Source: Hirudinaria manillensis
Taxonomy: Eukaryota > Annelida > Clitellata > Hirudinida > Hirudinidae
Reading direction: 5' to 3'
Assembly (NCBI GenBank): GCA_034509925.1
Contig: CM067530.1
Coordinates: forward strand, 2,341,001 to 2,405,000
Length of the DNA stretch: 64,000 nt
Part shown: piece by piece, positions 1 to 12,790 of the stretch
How the letters are laid out: every line of letters starts with the position of its first letter
Position numbering within the stretch: position 1 is the first letter of the stretch
The notes under the pieces: generated by a model
What the model was told of the DNA's origin: nothing
Databases searched by the model: none
The model's input: only the letters and a program-made list of their open reading frames with translations
Translations under genes and position numbers: made by a program

Positions 1-1
1 C

Positions 2-3000
2 ACCTACACCCCCATAGCGGCCGCCGGCACTCCGGTCCAAATCAGGCACCTCGCTCGCTTGTTGGCCGCCCAGCTGACCAACGCCAGACTGGGTAAGGGC
101 TACGAAATGGAAGAGGAACAGCGAAGGACGATCAAAGAGGAGCCAGAAGAAATAGTGGAAGTCCGGAAACAGAACGACGAGCAGCAGACGATAGAGACCG
201 TCCTGTGCGGATCGATTGTCAATAACAAGGAAGAGAAGTCTCCCGAAGCCATAACAATAGAGGCAGAAGAAGAAAGCATCGTGCCCGTGGCTTCTGTCAT
301 TCAACCGGTCAGGAAGAGGGTAGTCCAGTTCAGCGTGGAAAAGGCCATGGTGCCGATGACAAAGGAGGAAGTGGAGAACCACGTTCGTTTTCTGTCAGAG
401 AGACTCCTAGGTTTGCATTCTTCGGGAGATCGATCGTTCATTGGTTGAAAGGACGATGAATAATTTAATACATTATGTTTATGTACTACTTCAGAATCAC
501 CCGACGTGGGATCAGTTGGGGACTCTAAGAAGATCCTGAACATCAAGATTTGCTCTTCGAGCAAAGACATAAAAAATGGTTAATACAAGCCCAACGAATG
601 TTCCGTTTTAATCGTGTATTTTTAAGTTTAATATTCCAATTAATTATTTTAATAATTTTAATAATCCACCTAAAATCATTCACACCATCATCTCCATCGA
701 TGCAACTACGCCGGAGTAGTTAACGATTTTCTTTCCCACGACAGAATACCTGACGAGAGTCTTTTCTGACCTGAAGAACTACTGGAGCATGGCCATGGCC
801 CTGATCTTCGACGAGTACCTGAACTACAAGGTCGCCTCCAAGAAGGTTTCCTCCCTCGGTCCGTCGTCGACGTCGAAGAAGGAACAACAGAAGCTGCTGG
901 AGAAGTACGAGGAATGCGTGTCCGTCGTGCTCGGGGAGATTCTTGACAGGCCCGAACTGATGGACGAGTGAGTGGTTTTGGGATTTTTTATTTATTTTAT
1001 TTGTTGTGTATTTATTTCTTTTATTTGCGATATTATTTATTTTAATAATGCAATTAATAATTAGAAATATTTATTTAATCATCCAGTCGTTATAAATATT
1101 TACTTAATAATGCAATCATTGTAAATAAATTATTAAATAATAATAATAATAATGATATGAAATGATGTAATTCATTAGGAAATAATTAAGCTAATTATCA
1201 TATTTTGAAACCAATAGGAACGTCCTCCACGACTTCATCTTTGAGTTGCCCCTCCTCACGATGAGCATAATTAACATATTGAAAGAATGCTGTCTTGATG
1301 AAGTGAGCATCACTCTCTTTGACTGATTAAAGCGTTATAAATATAAATGGCAGATTATTTATTTATTTGTTTGTTTATTTTGTTAAAAATTAAATTGTAA
1401 AGTCAACTCATGGTCACATACACAAATATAATGAGCAATAATATTGACTATTTGTGAAAATAATTAAAAGAATTTTGATTTCAATTTGGTATGATAGTAT
1501 GATTGACCATTGTAATTTTAATTTTGGTGTTATTTAGAATATTAATTTGACCTGATTAACATTTCCAGGCACGTGCCTACACGAGCATGATAACCATGAA
1601 AGAACTGATCCTCAAAAGACCTCTTCTCAGAGAGGAATGCCTCAACTTACTGCTCTCCTTTGCAACCAATGAGAAATCAGAAGTGAGCATTAACATAATA
1701 AATGACAACCAGTTATTTGTCAAGAATTATGGCTTTGTGATGAAAATTCTGAAAAGCATTTTTATATCTATTGAATACTAATTATGATCTAATGAATAAT
1801 GTAATTGGTAATCCAGGTCAGACTGAATGCCTTGAAGATGATCAGGAATCTTTACGAGAGTTCGGACCTTAGGCAGACCATCGAAGTAAGAAATGAAATC
1901 ATTTCATTCCCTATTTATGAATTGATAATTTTTTGAATTAATTATCATTTATTTTTAATAATTGTAATTAAAAAACAAATTGAAGCCCAATGGCAATTTT
2001 ACAATTTTGATATTGCTTTTGTAATATAGCATCTATTTATTTAGACTTTGCAATTAATTACACATTATAGTTAATATTATTGTTGTTGTTATTATTATTG
2101 CAACCATAATTATTTAAAAGAATTTTGATTTAAAAGTTGTTTTTGTTTATTAAATCTCTGGCAGGACCATGCCATGGTTCTCCTAAAACATCTGTTGAGT
2201 CCAACACCACCTCCTGAACTCTCGAATGAGACAGATGAAAGTAACCAATTTCTCCTTATTATTGCGATAAATCTATAGAAATCAATTATGAGCAGCAAAA
2301 TTATTTATTTTTTAAATATTTCTTTGAAATTAATGCTTAATCAATAGAAAAGAATAAATTAATTATGCAAAAATCTGAATGTTCTCATGATTTGATATCT
2401 TAATAGTAAAAATAGTCAACATGTAATGATCAAAGCAAAGTCTAAACTTTCTATCATTGGCCAGCTCCGGACGCAGTGTGGTCGGACGAACCAATCAGGA
2501 TGTGCCTTTACCTGTTCCTGGCCCTCCTCCCAGCCAATCACAAACTCATACACGAGTTGGCAGGAGTCTACACCAGTTCGTCAAGTGAAATCAAGAGGGT
2601 CATTCTAAGAGTTATAGAAACGCCTGTGAGTTTGCGATCTTGTTGCCTTGTTCTTTTGTAGGGTCTATTATGTATTTATGTATGTACATATTATTTATGT
2701 ATATATATAGTATATATAAATATATATAAATAATTAGATAAAAATATGAAATAAATATATTATATGTTTGGACATTATTTTAAACTGAGTGTTATTATAT
2801 GTGAATTATAATATGTTTTGTGCTGTAGTTTTAAAATAGGTTCATTCACTATTTGTTTATCATATTTTCTTATCCATGGTAGTAGTGACATTGTTTACAT
2901 TGCTCAAAATGTAGGTCAAGGGGATGGGCATGGATTCACCCGAACTGCTCCTATTGGTCGAAAATTGCCCGAAAGGGGCAGAGACCTTGGTGACTAGGGT

Positions 3001-6000
3001 CATTCATATCTTAACAGATAAAGGTGATTTTGTTTATTCAGTTGCTTTGTCATTCTAATTAGTTACTCTGAATGCTGTTATTATCATTTGTATGCTCTCT
3101 CTCTCTAAGGATTTGTTATGTAATTATTGCAATTATATTATTATTGTTATTATTATTATTATCTTCAATCAATTCAAATTTCTGGCACAGTGGTTCCATC
3201 ACCTGAGCTTGTCAACAAGGTGAGAGACTTGTACCAGAGAAGGGTGTCAGACGTCAGATTCCTCATCCCAGTCCTTAATGGACTCACCAAGGTTTGTAGT
3301 GTAACTCTAACAACATTAAAGTTATTATTATTACTAATATTAATATTAATATCATTACTATCATTTTATTATTATTGGATTTAGATTTATTGATTGTTAG
3401 TTAAGTAAATAATTAATTAATGATTATTGTTTTACTTCTTATTTATTTACAAACAAATAATTCTATGTGTCAAACAATTCCTCAGAACGAAGTCGTGGCT
3501 GCCCTGCCGAAGTTGATCAAGTTGAACCCGGTTGTGGTCAAGGAAGTCTTCAATAGACTGCTAGGAGTCAATGGTTGGTTACTTGTTAATGTGATGGTAG
3601 TGATGCCGGCTGGCTACTTGCATCTCGTTCTATTGATGGTAATGATATAGAGGGGTTTTATTTATTTACTTATTTATTTGATTTTTAATACATTTATGTT
3701 ATTAAATCAATGAGGTTAGTCACCTTGTGATTATTATTATTGTTATTATAATCAAAGTTAGTTCCATCATGATCGTGATGATTATTGTTTAGTTTTGCTT
3801 TAATGTACAAGTATATTAAATTCTGAAAATAAATTCTGTATGATGATGATGATGATTGTAATGATAATAATGATAACAATACAGGTCAAGAGTGCAGACC
3901 CTCTTCCCTGAGTCCCACAGAACTTCTTGTCACTTTGCACTCGCTCGACCCTGCCAAGGCTGACATGAAGGCCATCATAAAAGGTCAGAACGTTTATCAC
4001 TTAACCAATACCTTGCATCATAATCTATTCTATTAAGCTTGTTGGTATGCTCTGCTAATCAGACTCATAATAAACAGCATAATAACAATAATAATAATCA
4101 GCTAGAGTAACAGGGATTCATATATACATTATTAAAAGATAAAGGGCTTTATCATTATTAAAACACTAACAACATCTTGTCTAATCGATCGCACCTAACG
4201 AACTCATTCGACCGACAGCCTGCAACCTCTGCTTCGTGGAGAAGTCTGTGTACACGCACGAGGTCCTCGCTGGGGTGATGCAGCAGCTGATGGAGATGAA
4301 CCCTCTGCCCACTCTGCTCATGAGGACGGTCATCCAGTCCCTGGCCACCTATCCCAAGCTCGCCGGTTTCGTGCTCAACATACTTCAGAGGCTCATAACC
4401 AAGCAGGTAGGTCAGCATGGCATCGGCAAGGGCACTAGACTAGCAGGTGCTCTCTAATGCAACCATTTCTGGCCATATTAAATTTACGAGGGAAAACGAC
4501 TTTTGGCAACTTATTAATTGGTATTTTTTTTTGTAATGAATAGAAATAACATCTAATAGTTAATGATTTAACATCATGAAAGGCTTTAATGTTGCCTATC
4601 AAAAATCTGTACAACTGTAGATGTTGTTGTTGTTTTAGGTTTGGAGGAACAAAAGAGTTTGGGAAGGTTTCGTTAGGTGCTGTCAGAGGACGAAGCCGCA
4701 GTCATTTCAGGTTCTTCTTTCCTTCATTAGGATTTGACAATATTATTATTATTACTATTTTCATTGTTATTATAATTTCTTGAATATACAGTTAAAATTA
4801 ATTAGATGAAGCCTATTTTATCTGATGCTTTAGCATGGATACTCGTATTTAAAATCTAAAATCAAGAACGAAAAATGAAACTCGATCGTCATAAAATCCC
4901 TGCAGGTTTTGCTGCAACTTCCACCGACACAACTCAAAGATGCCTTCTCCCTCTGCCCTGATCTAAGGGAGCCGCTCCTCAACCATGTCATTGCCCTTAC
5001 CCCTCACCAGAGGGCACACATACCCAAGGCCATCATGTCCGTGCTCGAGAAACCGCCTGCAGGAAATCCCCAGGGATTGGTGGATCAAGTGAAGCTGAAG
5101 ACCAATGAAGGAGAGGAAAGAAATGCTAATCAGGTTGGTCCCTGTTGATTGGCCAGTAAAGGAGCATTGTTGAGAGTGTAAAATGTTGTCAAATGAATGG
5201 AATAGCGAAAGTTGAATGAATTATGTTCCTACACTGATTAGCCTGTATGATTATATTTAAAAAAAAAAAAAATTGGTACCTTCCTGTGCATCTTGCTACT
5301 TCTGTGCTATCCAAAGTTATATGATTTAATAATAATAATAATAATAATGTAAGTAAAGGCTTACATAAATTATGGTATATGGCATAGTAGTACTTATCAT
5401 CAAGACCTTTTGTATCAATATGCATTTATCTATATACATTGGCATCATTAGTATGTCGATGAAATAATTGTTAAACCTATCCAATCAGACTTTGAGGAGG
5501 GGTTTGAAAGTATTCCATCAGTCCAATATTCCTGCTCCTTATGAGGTTTGGAACATTACTGGACCTCTCAATGCTTGTCTTGGTTCGATGGCCTCCGATG
5601 GTCATCCTTTTGTTTGACTTCCTCAGTTTGCTTCTTTTCCTTTCTCATTCGTTCGTTCGTTCATTCATTCTCTTTCGTAGTACGATGATTTTTTGTTATT
5701 TAATTAATTATTTAATTTAATTATTTAATTTCCATTGTTCTTGAGTTTTGCTGTGTCTTTGAGTGTTTTAGAGAGTTAGCATGTGATTAACTTTCTTTAT
5801 AGCTAATGCTCTTAATACTCTAGACATATCATTATATAGCTTTTTGGCAGATTACTAATTATAACCATGAATTCAAATTGGCAATTAGTATTTCCCAAGT
5901 CATGAACATTCATCGTTTATTCCTATTTCAAGAACTCTCCGAGATCCAGTCACGTCAAAGACGACACGGATGGATTCGAAGGAGGTCTAGTTTCCGAAGA

Positions 6001-6031
6001 GGAGGAGCAAGGGGGCATGGCTAACCCGTGA
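2..6031 (+). CDS. SYMPK: Symplekin, 3' portion (partial at left edge)
   Basis: Scaffold protein of nuclear pre-mRNA 3'-end processing (CPSF/CstF and histone cleavage complexes). Seventeen exons were read: 2-410, 495-578, 745-967, 1218-1302, 1569-1682, 1817-1885, 2165-2240, 2465-2625, 2915-3023, 3191-3291, 3486-3573, 3885-3983, 4219-4406, 4639-4710, 4906-5133, 5489-5545 and 5933-6031. They give 753 residues and stay in frame throughout. Diagnostic symplekin C-terminal-domain stretches include [75 protein letters not shown] and the [11 protein letters not shown] exon. The N-terminal HEAT-repeat part lies outside the window. The C-terminus is a short acidic tail ending MANP. An acidic, low-complexity linker (about residues 35-110 of the visible part) precedes the conserved region. 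The first two small exon junctions are the least certain. Confidence 0.93.
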
Positions 6032-7094
6032 TTGACGTTTACATGCATGTTTACCTTTTTCCGACGAATAGAATTTGTTAACTTTGTTCCGTAATGATCT
6101 TCACGTCGGGTCAAATTAGTCTCGACATTTTAAGGATGTGACTTAAGTAGGAATGTTTGGAACAGCTTGTCACTCCAGGGTTTTAAGGTATGTTGATTAT
6201 GATGTTAATGAATATGACATGGCAATTCAAGTCGATGACGATGAGGGGCGGAACATGACGTCTGCATGGGCAGGTGGAGCCTGGAGATGATTTCTGTGCA
6301 TAAGAGGAGAGAAGGACAAAAGTGAATGCTACTCTCTAAGTTGACATGACTTAGTTGGGCAATACTTGAGATATAGATTTCAATTACCTAAACTGTTTTG
6401 CACTAGGTAGTGTTAGTGCTTTGGGCTCCACTTGTATATTGGATTATTATAGCATACCATTTCTATAATAAAGATAATAATTGTTCACTATAAACAGTCA
6501 CTGGGAATGGCATCACGCTCGACTGAATAAAATTGTAAGCTAGAGATTATAAGTCACTTGGCCCGTTGAGATCGGAGGTAAATAAAGGAGACAATTAATA
6601 CTAATGCTCGTACTATTGTTACTGACATATAACCGTGCGAAAGAGATGACTTTTCAAAATATAGGAAATGCCAAACTTTGTTATCCAGAAAACACGTGAT
6701 TCATAAATTAATTAAATAATTAACATAAGGGTGCGGTTTTTGAAGGATTTTTTTATATTTGTCCGTTCATCTTATGCATTTACAACGATGCCTTTCCATT
6801 CTTTCCCAGAAGCGCAACGACTTTAGTTACAATTTGCTCTCAAATAACGACAACAAAATGTTAAGAGTGAAATTTTTAAGCGGAGCAATAAAAAAAATAT
6901 TATTTATTTCGAACAAAATCAAATATGCGTTTAGAAAGATCGAGCCTTTCAAGAGGCAAAACAGTTGTGTAATAGGGCAAGTTAAAAATATGGCTATCGA
7001 AATAATGATTCTCATTTCCATTAGGCGCCAACTTAAATTTCAAATTTGTTTTTTTTTTAAGACCTTGATCAATAGTAGCTGTATGCTTCATACA
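6032..7094. other. Intergenic, no gene recognised
   Basis: About 1.06 kb between the symplekin stop and the Tc1-type element. It is AT-rich. An open frame at 6759-7148 crosses into the transposon end and shows no family similarity. I see nothing else to annotate. Confidence 0.6.
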
Positions 7095-7096
7095 TA

Positions 7097-8701
7097 CAGT
7101 GCGTGTCATAAGGTTGGGACAGGGGCTAAAGTTTTACATTTTGTCTAGTTTTCTGAAAATCCGTAGCGTGTAATTGCCCAAAGTTTCAATTATTTCATGC
7201 CTCTATTCTCACTTAATAAAATTTCAATATGTTTGTGAAGCATAATTTGAATATGAATGACACTACTTGGAAAAATCCCTTTGATGTTGTTTAGAGGCGT
7301 TTCAAAGATTAAGGATGGTGTCTCTTCCTGTGCAGAAAATAGCATTTTATTACATGGACCACTACTAGTGGCTATTATAATAAGGTTATATATATGAAGG
7401 GTAATGTTAAATAATTATTTGATTAAATAAAAAAGTGCTAGTTAAGCTTATTATAATTGGATTCTTGTTGAAATGGAGGAAGGACAAATTAAGGTATTAA
7501 ATGGGCAAAATAAAGTCATTTTCTGAAATTTCAAAAGTGTCTAAATGTTCCAGAAATGTTCTCAGATGATTTTTAAAGGATCCAGATAGTTATAGAACCA
7601 CCTAAGTATAAGAAAGACCTCGAACACTGGATCATCGTCAAAAGAGACTTCTTGTTCGTGAAGCTTGCAAGGGAGAATTCTCTTCAACGGGGCTTGAAAA
7701 AAAGTTGAAATTGAATTTAAACAAGTCTCCAATATGTAGATACCTTCGAAGAAGCCGATTTTTAAAGTATAGAAAGCGCCAGTAGAAGATATTCTTGACA
7801 AAACATCACAAAAGGATTTGATTGAATTGGCTCGAAGAGATGATGAGTTTGAATGTGATTTGGAGCATTGCAATTTTTCAGATGAGAAACATTTTAAGTT
7901 TGACAGTCCATATGGGTCCAAATGTTATTGGCATAATGTCAGAAGTCCCTAAAATCACTCTTTGAAAAGAAATTTTGGAGGTCATTGTTGGGCTGCCATT
8001 TCTTCTCTTGGTTCATCAGATGTGGTGGTCTTAAAGGGGAAACAAAATTGCTCAGAATGTGTTTAAATTATTAAAAAAATACCTCCTATGCCTATACATT
8101 AGATTTAGAATGGATAAGGTTATCTTTTAACAAAATAATGGTTCCATCCACATCTCAATACCAAAAAAGGTTATTTTCCAGAAGAAGAATCTATGTCTTA
8201 AAGTGGTCTGATTCGACTTCCGGCCCAAATTCCTACTGAAAATGTGTTGGGATTCCTCAATAATCAAGTATATTCTAATGTTATGCAAAAACCTAGCACT
8301 TTGAATTGCAAAAAATGTCTGAGCGAGGAGATGATAAAGTTGGACAATAAGAGGCTGAAACTCTTGTTGAAATCAATGAAAGATCGAGTTCAGGAAGTAT
8401 TTCAAAAAAAGGATGACAAAACACATTGTCAGCTTTATTTATTTTAGATTTTAAACGTTTGTTTCAACCGGAAAAATAAAGATTTTTGCTTTCATATGAG
8501 GTTCACCGACTTTCACTTTTTATCATATTTCCAGTTTTTTGCTTAAATTACAAAATATAGTTGCCCAAAATCACTGAAATTAATATCTCCCAGTAGCTAA
8601 TGAACATCTACGTATCATATAAATAAATGGTTTATATATGACTTTTATAAACAAAATTATGGCTAAAAAACGTGGGTGTCCCAACCTTATGACACGCACT
8701 G
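7097..8701 (+). mobile_element. Decayed Tc1/mariner-superfamily DNA transposon
   Basis: The terminal inverted repeats match over about 24 bases: left 7097-7120 starts CAGTGCGTGTCATAAGGTTG, and right 8678-8701 is its reverse complement. The element is flanked on both sides by TA (7095-7096 and 8702-8703), the Tc1/mariner target duplication. Length 1,605 bases, the usual size for the group. Inside is a broken transposase on the + strand. The TIRs are near-perfect although the coding region is not, so the copy is fairly young or its ends are under constraint. Confidence 0.9.
7440..8446 (+). pseudogene. Tc1-like transposase pseudogene
   Basis: Fragments of an IS630/Tc1-type transposase can be read in shifting + frames. 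An N-terminal helix-turn-helix-like part runs from about 7500 to 7650. The segment around 7873-7950 reads FSDEKHFKFDSPYGSK followed by CYWHNVRSP, the region of a catalytic aspartate motif (usual form FSDEKxFxLDGPDG..YWHD). Around 7985-8060 it reads AAISSLG..VVLKGKQN, and around 8130-8160 FQQNNGSIHIS, the usual FQQDNAxxH site with the second catalytic Asp changed to Asn. In-frame stops (for example TAA near 7602) and frame changes break it, so it should not be active. Confidence 0.75.
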
Positions 8702-8842
8702 TACACGCACACATACATACATACTATTCATATGCTGCATAATCAATTTGATAAATCTGCTAATATAATGTATTTTACTATATCCTATAAAAAAAAATTA
8801 TTTACATAATTCCACTTGGAATGATATCGTCAAAATATGCAC

Positions 8843-8869
8843 CTGTCCTATCTTTATGACGCGCACTGT
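8843..8869 (-). repeat. Diverged second copy of the transposon right TIR
   Basis: Reads CCTGTCCTATCTTTATGACG then CGCACTG. It matches the right TIR of the element ending at 8701 at most positions and lies 141 bases outside it. I find no matching second left end, so it is either a solo TIR of a related older insertion or an alternative outer end. Confidence 0.55.
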
Positions 8870-9415
8870 GTGCGTCATGTAGGTGAGGAGTTGAATGGCT
8901 CAAAATTATGTGTTGCTCCAAATTTAATTTGGTAAAACTACTTTGTGGCATAATTTAATACAATTTATAAAATATGCGAACAACATATTTATTGTTTAAT
9001 AATGTTTTTAAATAGTATGGTGATGATAAGGAGCTGTCTACGAACAAGATTTAGTTGAGCAAGAGATTTTAAAAGTGTTTTGTAAATTGTATTGAACAAC
9101 AAATGAAAAAGCATTAATTATGTTAATTTTGGAAACTCCAAGTTTCGCTTTTGAGGGCAGGATATCCGGGAATGCAAGCGTGGCACCAAATATTCCTGAG
9201 CTTGTAATTCGGATCGCGGAGCTTAAGAGATGCAAAAAAAGTGATGTATTTTATAGGAATTGTAAGAGTTATCTTTAACTAATGTAAATGAAATAAGTTA
9301 TTCAAAGAGCAACAGAAAGTTCAACTTTTGAGCTTCAAAGCTAGTCACGGTTTTCTTGGTTAAGAATTCGACTACGAGCGTCCATATAGAAAAGTCTTTG
9401 ATGATTCCAAAGAAA

Positions 9416-10273
9416 ATGGCCGACAACAGTGAGCTGCTACATTTTTATTACAAATTATGATTTAATCACAACATAATTAACAAAAAAATAACTTATTAAG
9501 AAGATACGTCGAGTGCCATGTATTGTTAATTTTTAGTGGAACAATTTCTAGATTATTCAAAGAACGACTTGGAGAAACTTCTGAAAAAGGCAGAAAACTA
9601 CTGCTCTGATGAACTGGTTTGTTGCAAATACCTGTACAGAAACAAAGAGAAAAATCATTTTGATAAAATTTTGATGAAGGATCGTGGAATAATTAAAAAG
9701 AATCTTAAAGATAATTCTGGAGATCCCAAAAGTCCCATAAACGGCAAGCTTGAAGGAATATTTTTTACTGCAAGTGTTGATAGATTTTCCATCGAGGGGG
9801 AACCGATAGCCACCTCACCTTATGGTCCTGACCGCTTGCTAATCTTCATAAGTGATTTAATTCAACTATCCAAGCACCGTCTTTACTTTGCCGATTTCTA
9901 TTGCTTCACCAACAAAGAAAATCGTTTCCATTACGTTGTTCTAGTGGTTGCCGAGTCCAAATCAGTTGGTGATAAATTCTGCGAGGAGCATCTTCCGAGA
10001 TTGCAGTGGGACGACAATAAGTTCCTGGTAAGCAGCGATGAAATCACGTTCAGGGTTTATCCTACGAATAAAGTTATCGTAGAAGTACTTTATACTTCTG
10101 AGATTGACCTTAAGGAAGCTCTCAAAAGCAAGCAAGCATCCTTAAAAAGCGGCATTCCTGTGTCACTTGTAAATTATGGAGTTCCAAAAAACTTACGTTG
10201 CGAAATATGTAACATAACCATTGATAAAAAAGAAACGCCGACCAAAAAACAAGAGAGTTCTGAATCAAAGTGA
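9416..10273 (+). CDS. PHYHIP/PHYHIPL-like protein (C-terminal domain only)
   Basis: Two exons, 9416-9428 and 9537-10273, encode 249 residues. Exon 1 (MADN plus one base) joins exon 2 through donor GTGAGC and acceptor TTTTTAG, and the split codon restores ATG (Met). Nearly the whole protein matches the C-terminal part of vertebrate phytanoyl-CoA 2-hydroxylase-interacting proteins: KDNSGDPKSPINGKLEGIFF, SPYGPDR, LYFADFYC, FHYVVLVVAE, DKFCEEHLPRL, VIVEVLYTSEIDL and the closing CEICNITI. Vertebrate PHYHIP/PHYHIPL carry an N-terminal fibronectin III domain, which is absent here. The molecular role of this domain is not established. The tail is Lys/Glu-rich. The small first exon is an inference. 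An AATAAA lies about 150 bases past the stop. Confidence 0.85.
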
Positions 10274-10805
10274 TGATGATGACGACGACGGGTCAGTAAA
10301 ATATTGATTCACTCTGCTGTTCATTCGCCTTGTAATACCAGTGCTTTGAAATCGCTTCTTTCCAGAACTTTTAGTGTTTTTTAATGAATTTGTTAAATTG
10401 TTAAACTACATTTAATTGTATTTTGTAATAAAATTAACAGCTTCTGAAGTAATTTAGCCATCCATATAAAAATGGCAAATTAACTTAGTTTAGATGAGTT
10501 TAAAAATTAATTATAATATACGTTTAAGACAAAAGATTGATGTTCATGATGTTACTAATCAATTTTTGCTCGTCACCAAAGAATATAGTAATAGTTAATC
10601 AATCTTTAACATTTTAAACAGTTTAGAGTTAATACCCACCCTAACGAATTAAAAATAAATATTTTTAAATAACTAAATTTAGGCCATCCAACGCTAGCTT
10701 TCGAAAGCATTAAGAATGACGTAACGGGAACAGGTCACCAAACGCAAAAAAATTGTGTAAAAAAGTTTTTTGTGGCTCCATACCAAAGACAGCAATCCAC
10801 CCAAA
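10274..10805. other. 3' UTR and AT-rich spacer
   Basis: The first part is probably 3' UTR of the PHYHIP-like gene (polyadenylation signal near 10427). The remainder shows no gene. A palindromic minisatellite follows. Confidence 0.5.
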
Positions 10806-10979
10806 ATTCAAAATGATACCTGTGTATCATTCAAAATGATACCTGTGTATCATTCAAAATGATACCTGTGTATCATTCAAAATGATACCTGTGTATCATT
10901 CAAAATGATACCTGTGTATCATTCAAAATGATACCTGTGTATCATTCAAAATGATACCTGTGTATCATTCAAAATGACA
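10806..10979. repeat. 7-copy 23-bp minisatellite, each unit a perfect palindrome
   Basis: Seven essentially identical head-to-tail units with period 23 (first GATACC at 10815, next at 10838). Each unit contains ATGATAC-CTGT-GTATCAT, a 7-bp inverted repeat around a 4-base loop, linked by TCAAA. An eighth unit decays at 10975-10979. The array lies between the ends of two tail-to-tail genes (PHYHIP-like and PGRMC). Confidence 0.95.
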
Positions 10980-11331
10980 CCCCACAGGCGACCCAGATGG
11001 AAGCTATCTTTTCCTTCAGTACCAATTTATTTCCTAATCTGGTTTTCCAGGTGCACTGGAAAATGGTGAAACCAAAAAATGAAATTCTAAATGGCTAATG
11101 TCGTAACACCTTTCAGCTTTCTTAACACTTCCTTCAGGCAACCATTGGACTTATTTGGAGATTTTTTTTTGGTACTTCTCTGCAAATAATCTGCATTTTT
11201 GCCCAACGATCATTCATTGAACATCCCCAAAAAAAGATTTAAAAAGCAAACCTTTCCTCTTTTTTTTTCAGTGATTATGATATAATAAACAACCAATCCT
11301 TCAATCAATTACTTTCAATCCATTCACTCAT

Positions 11332-12322
11332 TCAGTGGCTTTTCTTCTCTTCTTCTTCATCTTCTTCATTGTCATCATAATGCGAGTGCTTCTCTCCAGG
11401 TTTGAGCAGTCTTCCGACATGGTCATATCTGATAAGAAATCAAGAATATTATAGACGTGACTACAATATTTATAATATAAAATATAATTAAATTATAATA
11501 AATTATATATTAAAATATAAAGTTATAATGTTTATAATATAAAATATAAACATTACAATATTTATAAATTTAAAATAAAACATTCAATTCCAGTACAAAT
11601 TAAAAAATCATTTACTTGTCCATAAACTGCATCTCCCAATCCTTCACGATGTCCAATTGGCTGACAGTGAGGTCGCTGAGGTCATCTGGCCCCTCCTTAA
11701 GAGCACTTTCGTCCAATGACATCGTGGCCAGACCCCTTGATGCATCTCGACCAGCAAATATTTCATAAGGACCACCTACGTGATATTTATTTAAATTAAT
11801 TTAATTTCAATTAATTGCTTATTATTAAACTTTTATTATGCACAACAGCAATACCCACCAATGTTCATATTAACCAGTCAAAATACTCATGAACCAAATG
11901 CTTATACCAAATGACAAATACCATTAGTGAAAATTAATGCGCAACACTCCTCTAATTTTACAATAATTTGTTTAAACAAATAAATAAATAGATAGATAAA
12001 AACACATCCTACCAGGTCCATAGAATTTCTTGCCCCTTGTCATGTCAAAGACCTTTCCATTGACGGCGATCAGAATCCTCCCCTCTCCTTTGGTTCCGTC
12101 AAATTCTCTCAACTCCTCGATTGTGAAATCCCTCTTCTTCATGGGCAGAATGGTTGGCTCGGGAATGGGCTCGGGAGGCGTCGAGTCCTTGAACACCTTG
12201 TAAAGAAGAAAGGCGCACACGCCTAAGAGAGCAACGTTAATAGGAGAACTGAAGAATTCGACAATGTAGTATCCCATGGCTGTCTGCTCTTCTGTAACGA
12301 CTGATTTGAGGTCTTCACTCAT
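11332..12322 (-). CDS. PGRMC: Membrane-associated progesterone receptor component (cytochrome b5-like haem protein)
   Basis: Three coding exons, 12322-12013, 11775-11616 and 11428-11332, give 188 residues, close to vertebrate PGRMC1/2 (about 195). One N-terminal membrane segment lies at about residues 21-40 (VALLGVCAFLLYKVF), followed by a proline-rich linker. The cytochrome b5-like MAPR domain spans about residues 60-165, with FTIEELREFDGT, ILIAVNGKVFDMTRG, KKFYGPGGPYEIFAGRDASR, LATMSLDE and the Tyr residues (YGPGGPY) that ligate haem in this family. The tail is acidic and ends KKSH. It is an ER/plasma membrane adaptor for cytochrome P450s and haem handling. The start ATG sits 3 bases after a strong acceptor (TGCATTTGCAG), so a separate 5'-UTR exon lies upstream. 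Confidence 0.96.
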
Positions 12323-12714
12323 TTCCTGCAAATGCAAGAATTTATTCAGGCAATTTAGGAAGCTTGGAGGGTTTCATTACCTTAGATTAAAGTTCTACCA
12401 AAATGCCACCACTTGGTTTTAAAAAAAGCCCACTTAGACAACTAAGTTTATGGCAGAATTATAACTTCAACAGGAGAGAGATATTTACCTTTTTTCTGAC
12501 TTCTCAATAAATGATCCTAATATCTCTTATAACTAAGAATATGCTTAAGGATGCACTCAACAAAATACATTCTCACAAACAAAAGTTCGCAGTACCACTT
12601 ATGAAGTCCAAGTATCCATTAAAATTTGAACTGCAAACGAAACATTATGCTAAAACTAACTGCTCAAGCCAAACATTACAAATAATTTGAATTAAACGAG
12701 AATGGAACTCACTC

Positions 12715-12790
12715 CTAAACCTCATCTATGGACCAAAATCCATCTGCAGATTCTAAACAAAGTACTGAGCGAGACGAGATGTGCGCAGTG
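12715..12790 (-). other. Possible PGRMC 5'-UTR exon and promoter area
   Basis: The PGRMC start codon follows a splice acceptor directly, so the transcript must begin upstream. A candidate donor on the minus strand is AGGA|GTGAGT near 12710. The exact exon is an inference. Confidence 0.3.

Noticed and set aside
6759..7148. 129-codon + strand frame
   Set aside because: AT-rich, overlaps the transposon TIR, no homology.
10806..10979. CRISPR-like array of repeated 23-mers
   Set aside because: Units are head-to-tail without unique spacers and the host is an animal. It is a minisatellite.
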